Assembly (NCBI GenBank): GCA_010692635.1
Contig: JAAHGL010000006.1
Span: 1 to 64,000 of the forward strand
Length of the DNA stretch: 64,000 bases
Direction: 5' to 3'
Origin: Symploca sp. SIO2C1
Lineage (GTDB): Bacteria; Cyanobacteriota; Cyanobacteriia; Cyanobacteriales; Coleofasciculaceae
The translations under genes and the position numbers were made by a program. Position 1 is the first letter of the stretch. Every line of letters starts with the position of its first letter. The notes under the pieces are model-generated. The model had not been told where the DNA came from. It searched no databases and worked only from the letters and a program-made list of their open reading frames with translations. Below are positions 36,409 to 44,159 of the stretch, piece by piece.

Positions 36409-36596
36409 CTCTCTATTCAGGATGATTGTGAGATTCTCAAATCTTAGCTTGTTCTGGAAAAGTTAGCAGTATTAAGACTTTTACTACCAACTAATTGAGA
36501 TTGAGGTATTGTTCATCTTCTATGGTAATCACTGAACCAGCCAACGTTTCTTGAGCTAAATCTTCTGAGTCAATAACTTGCAACAGCTTAACCCAG

Positions 36597-38129
36597 TCAT
36601 TCCTCATTAGAGTCATTTAACAACTTGGCTACTCTTTCCTTAATCATAAGGTGTCGTTCCACCCCTTCATAGGTATACCGATTGTAGCCATTGCGCTCAA
36701 TAATAGTGTCTAAATTGCTAAGACGCTCATCTATGTCTGGGTGGGTTGAAAGCCAAGCAAAAACTGGACGCTGGCGTTCTTTCTCAGCAAGGGTCATCAT
36801 TAGGTTGTATAGTCCATCTGCTGCATAGCCACTCGAAGCAAGAATCCTACTGCCAATTGCATCTGCTTGACGCTCCATATCACGGCTGTAATCAAGAACA
36901 ATCAAATTAGTAGCAGTGCCTCCATAAGGTATATATTGACCAACATTAGCAATGAGGTTACCCCTCATAACCAGCTGGAAACCATGAGATAATACCGCAT
37001 GGGCTAATTCATGGGCTAGTAAACCAGCTAACTCTGCCTCAGAATTCGCTTTCAAAATTGCACCAGCGTTAATAAATATCTTGCCTCCTGGTAAAGCAAA
37101 GGCATTGAGTTGGTCATCCATCACCAGATAAAACTCATATTCAAACTCATCCCTACCTGCTACAGTCGCAAGTTTGTTGCCCACTTCCTGTAGATATGCC
37201 AACACCTCTTCATCTTCTAGCATCGGCAGTTGTTCCTGAGCTTGATCAGCAATCTGCTCCCCGATTGCTGATTCTCCCATCAGCATCAATCTTGTTGTCT
37301 GAATAGCAGAAAATGGACCGGCAATATTACCAGTGAGCACAAAGCCCACTACACCCAAAATTCCATTGGTGATGGCATTTCCCCTGAGTTCACTGCGTAG
37401 TTGTGACTGGTGTTTTTCGAGATATTCATCTGCTAGAGTGACAAACTCCTCAGAATGGGGATGATTGAGATTGAATAGAGCAAATTGACGAGCTGCCAGA
37501 GATGCTTCCAACCACTGTTGTGCTTCTACTTGAGCCGAAATTTTCGCCTTCAGTAATTCCGAATGATGAGGATAGAGACTGGAAGCTCGCTCTAACAGCA
37601 CTAAAGCCTCTTCTTCCCGCTCATAATCCTTGAGTGCTTGGGCATAGTGCAAATAACCAGGAATAAATGCCGGCTCCTGCTCTACTAAAAATTGAAGCGG
37701 TACCAGAATAGCTGTTTCCAGTTGCAGTTTTGTACCCTCCTGAAACTCACGCCAATATACTGAGCCCACCGGCGAAAGTTGAGCTGGATCATCAAATGGC
37801 TCTGGCTTATCCTCTCTTAGGAGCTCTACCTCCAAAGAGTTTTTGGCTTCATGATACAGCTGCTCTGCTGCCTTAATCTGTCCACTCATATAGAGTCTAT
37901 CAGCTTCGATTAGCTTCTGCTGTCGTGCAATTTCTTCTGGAGTTAATTTTGGTTGTTCTACTGAATCTTCGGCTTCAGAACTAGGCGTCTTAATCGTTTC
38001 TGTTGTTTCCTCTACTGTTTCCTGAGGTTTTGCTGGGGATATATCCTCCGCTAAGACAATTGAAGCTCCGTCTGATAGCAGGATGCCCAAAGAAATTAGC
38101 AGTGAATTCCAGAAGAGTTTCATGAGCAC
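36597..38129 (-). CDS. M48-family metalloprotease with TPR region (BepA-like)
   Basis: 510 residues. An N-terminal hydrophobic signal (LFWNSLLISLGILLSDGASIVLA) is followed by a TPR-like helical region (about 85-235). The M48 domain comes next: LLAHELAHAVLSHG is the HExxH zinc site, and the downstream DMERQADAIGSRIL supplies the glutamate ligand. BepA-like proteins act in the periplasm as chaperone-proteases of outer-membrane proteins; here the TPR region precedes rather than follows the protease domain. It is a single gene, with no partner nearby. Confidence 0.88.
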   Translation of the reverse strand: MLMKLFWNSLLISLGILLSDGASIVLAEDISPAKPQETVEETTETIKTPSSEAEDSVEQPKLTPEEIARQQKLIEADRLYMSGQIKAAEQLYHEAKNSLEVELLREDKPEPFDDPAQLSPVGSVYWREFQEGTKLQLETAILVPLQFLVEQEPAFIPGYLHYAQALKDYEREEEALVLLERASSLYPHHSELLKAKISAQVEAQQWLEASLAARQFALFNLNHPHSEEFVTLADEYLEKHQSQLRSELRGNAITNGILGVVGFVLTGNIAGPFSAIQTTRLMLMGESAIGEQIADQAQEQLPMLEDEEVLAYLQEVGNKLATVAGRDEFEYEFYLVMDDQLNAFALPGGKIFINAGAILKANSEAELAGLLAHELAHAVLSHGFQLVMRGNLIANVGQYIPYGGTATNLIVLDYSRDMERQADAIGSRILASSGYAADGLYNLMMTLAEKERQRPVFAWLSTHPDIDERLSNLDTIIERNGYNRYTYEGVERHLMIKERVAKLLNDSNEE

Positions 38130-38337
38130 TTTTCAAAGATTACTAGTAGAAGAAGAGAAGAAGTAACGGGAATTGAACAGGGAAAAGGGGAAGAGTGAAC
38201 GGAGAAAGGAAAAATTTGTCACCTTTTCCCTTTAAACTGTCCCAAACCCCAAAGGGGCGAGTATAACTGCTAGGAATAAGACAAAGATAATTACTCCCGT
38301 ATTTCTCTAAGCATAACTACTCTTGAAATTTCCTCTT

Positions 38338-38559
38338 CTACTTTTCGACTTGATTCACTGTATTATCCACAGGCAGAACTTGTGATACTAGCACTGGGTC
38401 ATAAATAATAGTGAATTCGGCATGGGGAATTAGTCGGCGGAGAATACGCGCATGAGCTTCAGCATCACCCCGATGACGAAAACGAGCAACTGTAAGCCGC
38501 TGCATACTGGGAAGCAATTTGATAATGCACCACGGACTGAGCCTTTCAAGATAAGTCAT
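38338..38559 (-). CDS. Small conserved-type protein, second gene of pair
   Basis: 73 residues: MTYLERLSPWCIIKLLPSMQ, then TVARFRHRGDAEAHARILRRLIP, then FTIIYDP. The pattern suggests a small alpha/beta fold. The start overlaps the stop of the upstream gene by 4 bases (ATGA), indicating translational coupling. I cannot name a family. Confidence 0.65.
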   Translation of the reverse strand: MTYLERLSPWCIIKLLPSMQRLTVARFRHRGDAEAHARILRRLIPHAEFTIIYDPVLVSQVLPVDNTVNQVEK

Positions 38560-38858
38560 GAAATCCCTATAGTAGTAATGTTTACAGGTCTTTTGGTTAA
38601 TGCCCGTTGAATTAGGTTGAAGAGGGTGTGGCGCGAAGCATCGTTATCTTGTGGTTGAAGCACCCAATCGCTGATAGGAGCAGGTTGATAAGTTAGCCGG
38701 TAGGATTTGTCATCGGTGACATAGACAGTCCAACTAGGCTTTTTAGGTTGCTTGCGGATGCGATAGCCGCTTTTTTTGAGTACTTCTCGAATAGCAACAA
38801 TTTCTTGTGCCACACGCCTTCCTTCTGTTGTTTTGAATTTATTCAAGGTTGCTGGCAA
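38556..38858 (-). CDS. Small conserved-type protein, first gene of pair
   Basis: 100 residues: basic N-terminus (MPATLNKFKTTEGRRVAQEI), helix IREVLKKSGYRIRKQPKK, then a strand-rich part SWTVYVTDDKSYRLTYQ. The end RALTKRPVNITTIGIS overlaps the following gene. No membrane segment or cysteine. The pair forms a small operon of unknown role. Confidence 0.65.
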   Translation of the reverse strand: MPATLNKFKTTEGRRVAQEIVAIREVLKKSGYRIRKQPKKPSWTVYVTDDKSYRLTYQPAPISDWVLQPQDNDASRHTLFNLIQRALTKRPVNITTIGIS

Positions 38859-39066
38859 CTCTCAAAGACTAAAGCCACAATACAAGCAAGATTGGTAGGA
38901 AAAAAAGCTCAAAATGATATTTACATTTGAACCATGATCAGCTTTAGCTCTTCCTAAGTCAGAGCCTGATGACTTATGCCAATTTTTGGCAGCATTGATT
39001 TCTGCACAGCAAGAACCTGTGCAAAGGGTTTTTGCAGATTTTCTAATAAAGGGGGTAGTTAAAACT
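38859..39066. other. Intergenic stretch, no gene recognised
   Basis: About 208 bases upstream of the small-gene pair. A short open stretch around 38950-39050 reads LPKSEPDDLCQFLAALISAQ on the plus strand but lacks a start codon and a family match; it may be a decayed gene end. Confidence 0.4.
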
Positions 39067-39237
39067 GTAGGTTGGGTGTAACGAAGTGAAACCCAACACA
39101 GTCTAGTGCAGCGCGGCGGAAATAAGTGACCAGATTGAGATCGATAGAATCCTTACTATATAAGCATTCTTAATTCTTAATTCTGCGCAGCGGTACTAGT
39201 CCGATGTTGGGTTACGCTATCGCTTCACCCAACCTAC
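39067..39237. repeat. MITE with TIR GTAGGTTGGGTG, containing a nested MITE
   Basis: GTAGGTTGGGTG (39067-39078) and CACCCAACCTAC (39226-39237) are perfect inverted ends. Next to each is an inner echo, GAAACCCAACA and TGTTGGGTT. A CTAGTGCA-family element occupies 39103-39199 inside it. Another copy of this family appears fragmentary at 59721-59753. Confidence 0.75.
39103..39199. repeat. MITE-like repeat, CTAGTGCA family, copy 4 (nested)
   Basis: It begins CTAGTGCAGCGCGGCGG and ends GCGCAGCGGTACTAG. Its interior holds ATTCTTAATTCTTAATTC repeats. It lies within the GTAGGTTGGGTG element, so it inserted later. Confidence 0.7.
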
Positions 39238-39244
39238 CTATTGC

Positions 39245-39402
39245 CTTATTTCTCAAGAGCCCTGAGGAGCGCTTTGCACCCCCAATTGAATGGGAGAAAC
39301 AATTCTCTTACCTATTGCCAGACTTGAAGACTCGGTGTTTATTCAGAGATTAGCCATTAGCAATTAGCCATTAGCAATTAGCCATTAGCTTTGAGCGTGT
39401 TT
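39245..39402. repeat. TCTCAAGAGC module and AATTAGCCATTAGC array
   Basis: TTTCTCAAGAGC and CCCCAATTGAATGGGAGAA (39247-39313) also occur at 46205-46266. The AATTAGC/CATTAGC heptamers at 39350-39388 end in TTTGAGCGTGTTTCTCAAGAG, the module seen next to other arrays. Confidence 0.75.
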
Positions 39403-39403
39403 C

Positions 39404-40312
39404 TCAAGAGCTCAAGATTTCCGTTAAGGCTTGCTTGGCAGTAGGATATTGATACTTAAATCCGTAGCTGGTAGTTTTTTTGGGTAATACCTGTTGACCT
39501 TCCAAAACAACTTTGGCTCCTTCTCCCAACAGAGCTTCTAGAGCGAAGCTAGGAACCGGCAACCAAGAGGGACGATGGAGCACTTCTCCCAGAGTTTGAC
39601 AAAGTTCTGACATCCGGACTGGATTGGGAGCTGTGGCATTAAATATCCCTTCCATATTTGGGCTAGTTAATGCTTCTATAATTAAGTTCACTAGGTCATC
39701 CCGATGAATCCAAGAAAACCACTGACGACCGGTACCGATAGGACCACCTGCAAAGAGTTGAAATGGTGGAATCATCTTTGCTAGGGCACCTCCATCTCCT
39801 AAGACGATACCAAGGCGCAGAATTACTAAACGGACACCAACATCTTTAACTTGCTGAGCTTCAGCTTCCCAGTCTTGGCAAACTTTGGCAAGGAAATCAT
39901 TCCCACTAGGACTAGTTTCATCAAAACTAGCAGTTTCACTGGTGCCATAGTAACCGATCGCGGAAGCATTAATTAATACAGCTGGCTTGGGCTCTGCTTC
40001 GGCAATAGCTTCGACAATTTTCTTCGTTCCCAGTTTACGACTATCGAAAATCTCCTGCTTGCGTTCTGGTGTCCACCGAGTCTCTGCAATGGGTTCTCCT
40101 GCCAAATTTACTACGCCATCACAACCGGCGATCGCTTTTTGCCAATCACCGGATTGGTTAGGAGTGTAGGCAACTATTTCCACATTGGGGAAGGCACTAA
40201 CTGCCTTGGCTTGGTTACGGGTTAAAATTAGAGGCTGATGTCCTTTGAGAAGTAATTGCTCTACGAGGCGGCTACCTACAAATCCCGTGGCTCCAGTAAT
40301 TGCTACTTTCAT
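39404..40312 (-). CDS. TIGR01777-family epimerase-like protein
   Basis: 302 residues, an extended short-chain dehydrogenase fold. The start [20 protein letters not shown] carries the NAD(P) glycine motif. [15 protein letters not shown], the SAIGYYG region with Tyr, and [17 protein letters not shown] are hallmarks of TIGR01777 (YfcH/SulA-type) proteins. The C-terminal DUF1731-like tail is present ([20 protein letters not shown]). The biochemical role is unknown; plastid and cyanobacterial homologues are linked to cell division. The last codons run into the flanking CTCAAGAG repeat. Confidence 0.88.
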   Translation of the reverse strand: MKVAITGATGFVGSRLVEQLLLKGHQPLILTRNQAKAVSAFPNVEIVAYTPNQSGDWQKAIAGCDGVVNLAGEPIAETRWTPERKQEIFDSRKLGTKKIVEAIAEAEPKPAVLINASAIGYYGTSETASFDETSPSGNDFLAKVCQDWEAEAQQVKDVGVRLVILRLGIVLGDGGALAKMIPPFQLFAGGPIGTGRQWFSWIHRDDLVNLIIEALTSPNMEGIFNATAPNPVRMSELCQTLGEVLHRPSWLPVPSFALEALLGEGAKVVLEGQQVLPKKTTSYGFKYQYPTAKQALTEILSS

Positions 40313-40324
40313 GTTCAGTTGCCT

Positions 40325-40711
40325 TCACTCCCCTGTAGATTTTTCCTTGTCAGTATACGCCATACCGTTAGTTTCAGCGTAGCGATTCATAAAGCGCATG
40401 AACCTTTCCCAGTGTTCTTCCTGTTCAACCTCAAATTCGCAATTGACTCGCTCTATCTCATCCCCTTCTGGACCACCAAAGACAAATTTTAGGGAGGAGG
40501 GTGTAACACTAATTACGCCTTCTTCATCAGTTAACAACATAGAATTAGCATATCTTTTGGTAAAGCTATTGAATTTTTCTATAGCTTTTAAGGAATCAAA
40601 GGTCATTAAGACTGTCCGGATTCCCGAATTACGCTTCCGCCGTAAACTGACATTACTTAATTCTTCGTAAATCCCTTCAAAAAATTGAATCGAGGGGGTT
40701 GGGGAGCTCAT
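40325..40711 (-). CDS. psb28: Psb28-family photosystem II assembly protein
   Basis: 128 residues. The pattern IQFFEGIYEE near the start, then MLLTDEEGVISVTPSSLKFVFGGP, and HWERFMRFMNRYAETNG near the end follow Psb28 closely. Psb28 binds PSII assembly intermediates at the thylakoid membrane. The sequence differs from the main Psb28 and could be the Psb28-2 type; this cannot be settled here. It lies 12 bp upstream of the TIGR01777 gene, and the two may be co-transcribed. Confidence 0.8.
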   Translation of the reverse strand: MSSPTPSIQFFEGIYEELSNVSLRRKRNSGIRTVLMTFDSLKAIEKFNSFTKRYANSMLLTDEEGVISVTPSSLKFVFGGPEGDEIERVNCEFEVEQEEHWERFMRFMNRYAETNGMAYTDKEKSTGE

Positions 40712-40749
40712 GTTAAAGTTTCGATCAGATTAAAGTCAGTATACAAAAG

Positions 40750-42051
40750 TTAACCCAATTGTGTCCTTTCCATAAAACAATTAGCAATCCGACGAGCTGC
40801 TCCAGGCTCACCCATCCGCCGACGTCCATTTTCTCCAATTAACTGTAACCAGTCTGGATCATGCAATAATTGCTCTACAATGCCAGCAACTCCCTCTGGC
40901 TGCTGTACCAGAATTAGGGATGGACCTAACAGACGAGTTTGAGCTTCAGCAAAAGCCGGGGTAAATTGGGGGCCATTGCCAGGAATAGCGATCGCGGGTT
41001 TTCCTAAGCCAATAAATTGTTCTGTTGCTGTTCCTGCCATAGCAATAGCACAGTCTCCTTGGAGTAAGCAGAGGTTATAGTCATCCTGAGTTAAAATTAA
41101 GGTGGCATTTTTGTGCGTAAAAGCTACAGCTGTGGGGTCACTAAGTTTAAGATTAGTAGCTGTAGATTCGATAGATTCTTCTACCCAGCCCTGACTTTCT
41201 AAGGTTTCCCGCAAGGTTTCAGGATTTAAGGCTGGTGCGATCGCACTAAGAAACAGTAGTGGTGGTGTGGCAGGACTCGACAAGGTACTTTGTTCTTGGA
41301 AAGTATCAACTATACCTGCTACCGCTAAGATAATTTGCTGCCAGTTTTCATAAGCCTCCGGTTCCCTAGAACCAGGTAGAAGGGTGATAATTAGCGATCG
41401 CTGCATTTCTTTGACTTCTGCATCCGGGTCATAAAATTTTGGTTCTGGATGCTCTAACTCAATCTTATCCATCATCGGATTACCAAAATCAAAGGCTGGT
41501 ATTGACCAATGCTTCAATATTTCTGTGGTTAGGGAATCTCTGGGGAAAACTGCTTGGCAACGGGGATGACTCATCAGCCACCGTTCCCAAGGCAAATAAA
41601 CGGAACCGGACCAACCATCCCAACGGGGACGATTTGGTAAGCGTCCAGATTCATCCCGGATATAGTACTCCGATTTAGCTGTAGCGACGAATGCATAAGG
41701 TGCACCACTGAACCAGGCAAATAACAAGGGTACAATATCCCCCACTGCGAGGATGACACCTCCTTTTTGACTCCACCGACGAACAGCCTTTAATTGTGTC
41801 CAAGCAAGTTGTAGCAAGCCACCCCGTAAATCTCGCAGCAGCTGACGTCCTTCCATATAAACAAAACCACCCGAAGGCATGGTTCGCACGGTTCCAATAA
41901 TCGGTACTTCTAGTTGACTATAAGCTCGTCCTTCACCTACTAAGGGTAAAGCTGCCACTTCTGGAGCATTTGGGTGAGCCTGCAATTCTTCTAAAATTCG
42001 GACGGCAATGATATCTTCTCCGTGACCATTACTAAGGCACAGCAGCTGCAT
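40750..42051 (-). CDS. Lipid-A-disaccharide synthase-related protein (TIGR03492)
   Basis: 433 residues. It resembles the cyanobacterial LpxB-related family: QLLCLSNGHGEDIIAVRIL at the start, VGDIVPLLFAW, a central ITLLPGSREPEAYENW, and AMAGTATEQFIGLGKPAIAIPGNGPQFT near the C-terminus as in GT-B glycosyltransferases. Real LpxB acts in lipid A synthesis, which is usually absent here, so the substrate of this family is uncertain. Two tandem MITEs lie between its start and phnC. Confidence 0.85.
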   Translation of the reverse strand: MQLLCLSNGHGEDIIAVRILEELQAHPNAPEVAALPLVGEGRAYSQLEVPIIGTVRTMPSGGFVYMEGRQLLRDLRGGLLQLAWTQLKAVRRWSQKGGVILAVGDIVPLLFAWFSGAPYAFVATAKSEYYIRDESGRLPNRPRWDGWSGSVYLPWERWLMSHPRCQAVFPRDSLTTEILKHWSIPAFDFGNPMMDKIELEHPEPKFYDPDAEVKEMQRSLIITLLPGSREPEAYENWQQIILAVAGIVDTFQEQSTLSSPATPPLLFLSAIAPALNPETLRETLESQGWVEESIESTATNLKLSDPTAVAFTHKNATLILTQDDYNLCLLQGDCAIAMAGTATEQFIGLGKPAIAIPGNGPQFTPAFAEAQTRLLGPSLILVQQPEGVAGIVEQLLHDPDWLQLIGENGRRRMGEPGAARRIANCFMERTQLG

Positions 42052-42097
42052 GATAGTTAATTTTGGCTATTTTGATTGGGTTGGAACAACTACGAAT

Positions 42098-42227
42098 TAG
42101 GGCTTGCTGAATAAGTTTATTGGGAGGTGCGTTTTGAAGTAATGAGTTAATTATCCCTCGATTAGCTCTCAGATTTTTTCGATCGTGCAAGGAAATTGTA
42201 TCTTTTGACTCATCAGCAAGCCCTATA
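42098..42227. repeat. MITE with TIR TAGGGCTTGCTGAATAAG, copy 2
   Basis: Ends TAGGGCTTGCTGAATAAG and TCAGCAAGCCCTATA are inverted. The interior shares TGCAAGGAAATTGTA with the neighbouring copy. It abuts copy 3 head to tail. Confidence 0.8.
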
Positions 42228-42458
42228 TAGGGCTTGCTGAACAAGTGTGGAAGCTATACCAGACTGTGCTTTCAATGATTTTTTACCAAGCCTTGTGCAA
42301 GGAAATGGTCTATAGAAGCTTATTTTCCTTGCACTTTTATGGGAAATCCCTGAGTAACCTTGGGGAATGGAAGTGCTCACCCACGAGGATAAATGCTTCA
42401 TTCCTTCTTACTTGTTACTTTTTACTTGTTACTTGTTACTTATTCAGCAAGCCCTATA
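42228..42458. repeat. MITE with TIR TAGGGCTTGCTGAA, copy 3
   Basis: Ends TAGGGCTTGCTGAACAAG and TTATTCAGCAAGCCCTATA are inverted. The interior has CCTTGTGCAAGG, a TGGGAAATCCCTGAGTAACC segment, and TTGTTAC heptamers. Its right end enters phnC and provides the last codons and the stop. Confidence 0.85.
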
Positions 42459-43199
42459 TAATTCCTCAATCATCGCTTCTGTAAGGACTTCAGTCGGGGT
42501 ATCAAACAAAATACGCCCTGCTTTAAGACCAATTAGCCGTTGGTAGTGACTGCGAGCCAATTCAATAGCATGGAGACTGCTGACAAGGGTTTTCCCTGTC
42601 TCTTGGCTAAGTTGGCGCAACAAATCCATAATCTCCCGCGATCGCTCTGGATCTAAACTAGAGATTGGTTCATCTGCCAGAATTGCTGTAGGATTTTGTA
42701 CAAGAGAGCGAGCGATCGCGACTCGCTGCTGTTGACCCCCGGAAAGACTATCGGTGCGCTCAAATAGCTTTTCTGGAATGCCTACTTGCTTGAGAGCTTT
42801 TGCTGCGGTTTCTACTTCCAAAGGGTAGATTAGTGAAATTGCAGCTTTGAGCAACGACCAACGTCCCAAATGCCCTGCATTAAGATTGTGAATCACCTGT
42901 AAGTTGTCTACTAGATGAAATTGCTGGTAAATTGTACCAATTTCCCGGTGAACCTGACGCCGTAATTGCGGACGTAAATGGGCAATATTGCGACCAAGTA
43001 CCCAAACTTCTCCTTGGCTGGGTAAGAGTGTACCATTGAGTAAGCTAATTAAAGTACTTTTACCAGCTCCAGAAGCACCAACTAATGCCACAGATTCACC
43101 AGCAAAAATTTGTAAATTGAGTGCCGTCAAAGCCTGAAATTGTCCAAATTGTTGAGTAACATTTTTCAGCTCAAAGATAGGCAATTTTTCATTATTCAT
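42444..43199 (-). CDS. phnC: Phosphonate-type ABC transporter ATP-binding protein
   Basis: About 251 residues from ATG 43199. Walker A GASGAGKST, Q-loop GTIYQQFHLVDNL, signature LSGGQQQRVAIARSLVQNP and Walker B AILADEPISSLDP. The order and spacing match PhnC, which powers phosphonate/phosphite uptake. No phnD binding protein or phnE permease lies nearby; the next gene on the strand encodes an unrelated membrane protein. The C-terminal YRAC and stop come from the MITE terminus TATAGGGCTTGCTGA, so the last residues are not native. An incomplete operon is likely. Confidence 0.82.
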   Translation of the reverse strand: MNNEKLPIFELKNVTQQFGQFQALTALNLQIFAGESVALVGASGAGKSTLISLLNGTLLPSQGEVWVLGRNIAHLRPQLRRQVHREIGTIYQQFHLVDNLQVIHNLNAGHLGRWSLLKAAISLIYPLEVETAAKALKQVGIPEKLFERTDSLSGGQQQRVAIARSLVQNPTAILADEPISSLDPERSREIMDLLRQLSQETGKTLVSSLHAIELARSHYQRLIGLKAGRILFDTPTEVLTEAMIEELYRAC

Positions 43200-43223
43200 T
43201 ATCAATTATTCATTATCAATTTT

Positions 43224-43865
43224 TTAAGATGCTTTTGCCACTATAAAGAAGACTTTGCCGAGAAGGAAGTGTGCTACTGCTTCAGTCACTAAGCTAAAAA
43301 CTGCAATAAACATGAGATAAATATTCAATACGGTTTCTCCTGTTAAAACAGACACCCATAGAAGTAACAAAATAATGGCACTAGAACTAGCTACAACTAA
43401 ACTAAAAGCAAAGTCTTCCATCAAAAACAGTTTATAAGCAACAACTCCGGTTATTATTTGAAATGTAGTTAAAATTATTATGCCAATAATGTAGATTTTA
43501 ATGGCGCCAACAAGGTTGCCTATTTTGTCTGATTCAGCAGGCGAGAAAAAAGCAAATAAACAAGTAAAAGATAAAGCAAAGCCAACTAAAATTACATTGA
43601 GAGATTCAAGGAATTTAAGAGATAGATTAGCATCCTGAAATTGGATACGATATTTTAATGTCTTTTGTAGTATCGAGAAAGTATGAGCAGACAATCCATG
43701 TCTAATTAATAAAACTATGGCAATAATCAAGGTAGTAGTAAACTGGTCTAGAAAATAATTCCTCAGAAAAATTAGAGTTAAAATAAATAATAAAGGAACA
43801 ATCAAACCATTACCAAGTATTGATACCCATCCAGAAAAATTTAGTTGCTTATTAATTAATAACAT
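43224..43865 (-). CDS. Hypothetical multi-pass membrane protein
   Basis: 213 residues with about six hydrophobic segments (for example SILGNGLIVPLLFILTLIFL, SLNVILVGFALSFTCLFAFF, IYIIGIIILTTFQIITGVVA). No catalytic motif or family was recognised. It lies 25 bp upstream of phnC on the same strand and could be co-transcribed with it, but it does not resemble PhnE. AT-rich codon use differs somewhat from neighbours. Confidence 0.65.
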   Translation of the reverse strand: MLLINKQLNFSGWVSILGNGLIVPLLFILTLIFLRNYFLDQFTTTLIIAIVLLIRHGLSAHTFSILQKTLKYRIQFQDANLSLKFLESLNVILVGFALSFTCLFAFFSPAESDKIGNLVGAIKIYIIGIIILTTFQIITGVVAYKLFLMEDFAFSLVVASSSAIILLLLWVSVLTGETVLNIYLMFIAVFSLVTEAVAHFLLGKVFFIVAKAS

Positions 43866-43940
43866 AAAACTGAGCGGTTGGTATTATCTCTTGATTAACC
43901 ATCATATACTCAATCAGTGTTAGAGTTGAGCAAGGGAGTT

Positions 43941-44007
43941 GGGCGAAGCATTTGGACAGGTATACACCGGGTCTATATGCTTAAATTATCGCCCAAATGC
44001 TTCGCCC
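43941..44007. repeat. Inverted repeat GGGCGAAGCATTTGG
   Basis: GGGCGAAGCATTTGG (43941-43955) and CCAAATGCTTCGCCC (43993-44007) are perfect inverted copies around a 37-bp centre. A small MITE or its hairpin remnant. Confidence 0.75.
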
Positions 44008-44045
44008 CTACTGCTCCTGCCTGATGTTTCTCATCTTCTTTTTCG

Positions 44046-44150
44046 GCGATTCAATCAATGAATAAATTCTTAATTCTTAATTCGCCGTTAGGCGCTCATT
44101 ACTTCACAACCAGAATCAATAGACTGATTTAGCAAACCTTATTCAACCCC
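44046..44150. repeat. Partial TAGGGCTTGCTGAA-family MITE
   Basis: ATTACTTCACAACCAGAATCAA followed by AGACTGATTTAGCAAACCTTA resembles the right half of the copy at 18716-18933 (ATTACTTCAAAACCCGAATCAA). The left half is missing or diverged. It lies just upstream of dndD. Confidence 0.5.
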
Positions 44151-44159
44151 CTGCCTACA

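Noticed and set aside
42444-43865. Complete phosphonate ABC transporter operon
   Set aside because: The membrane protein next to phnC lacks PhnE features, and no binding protein is present.
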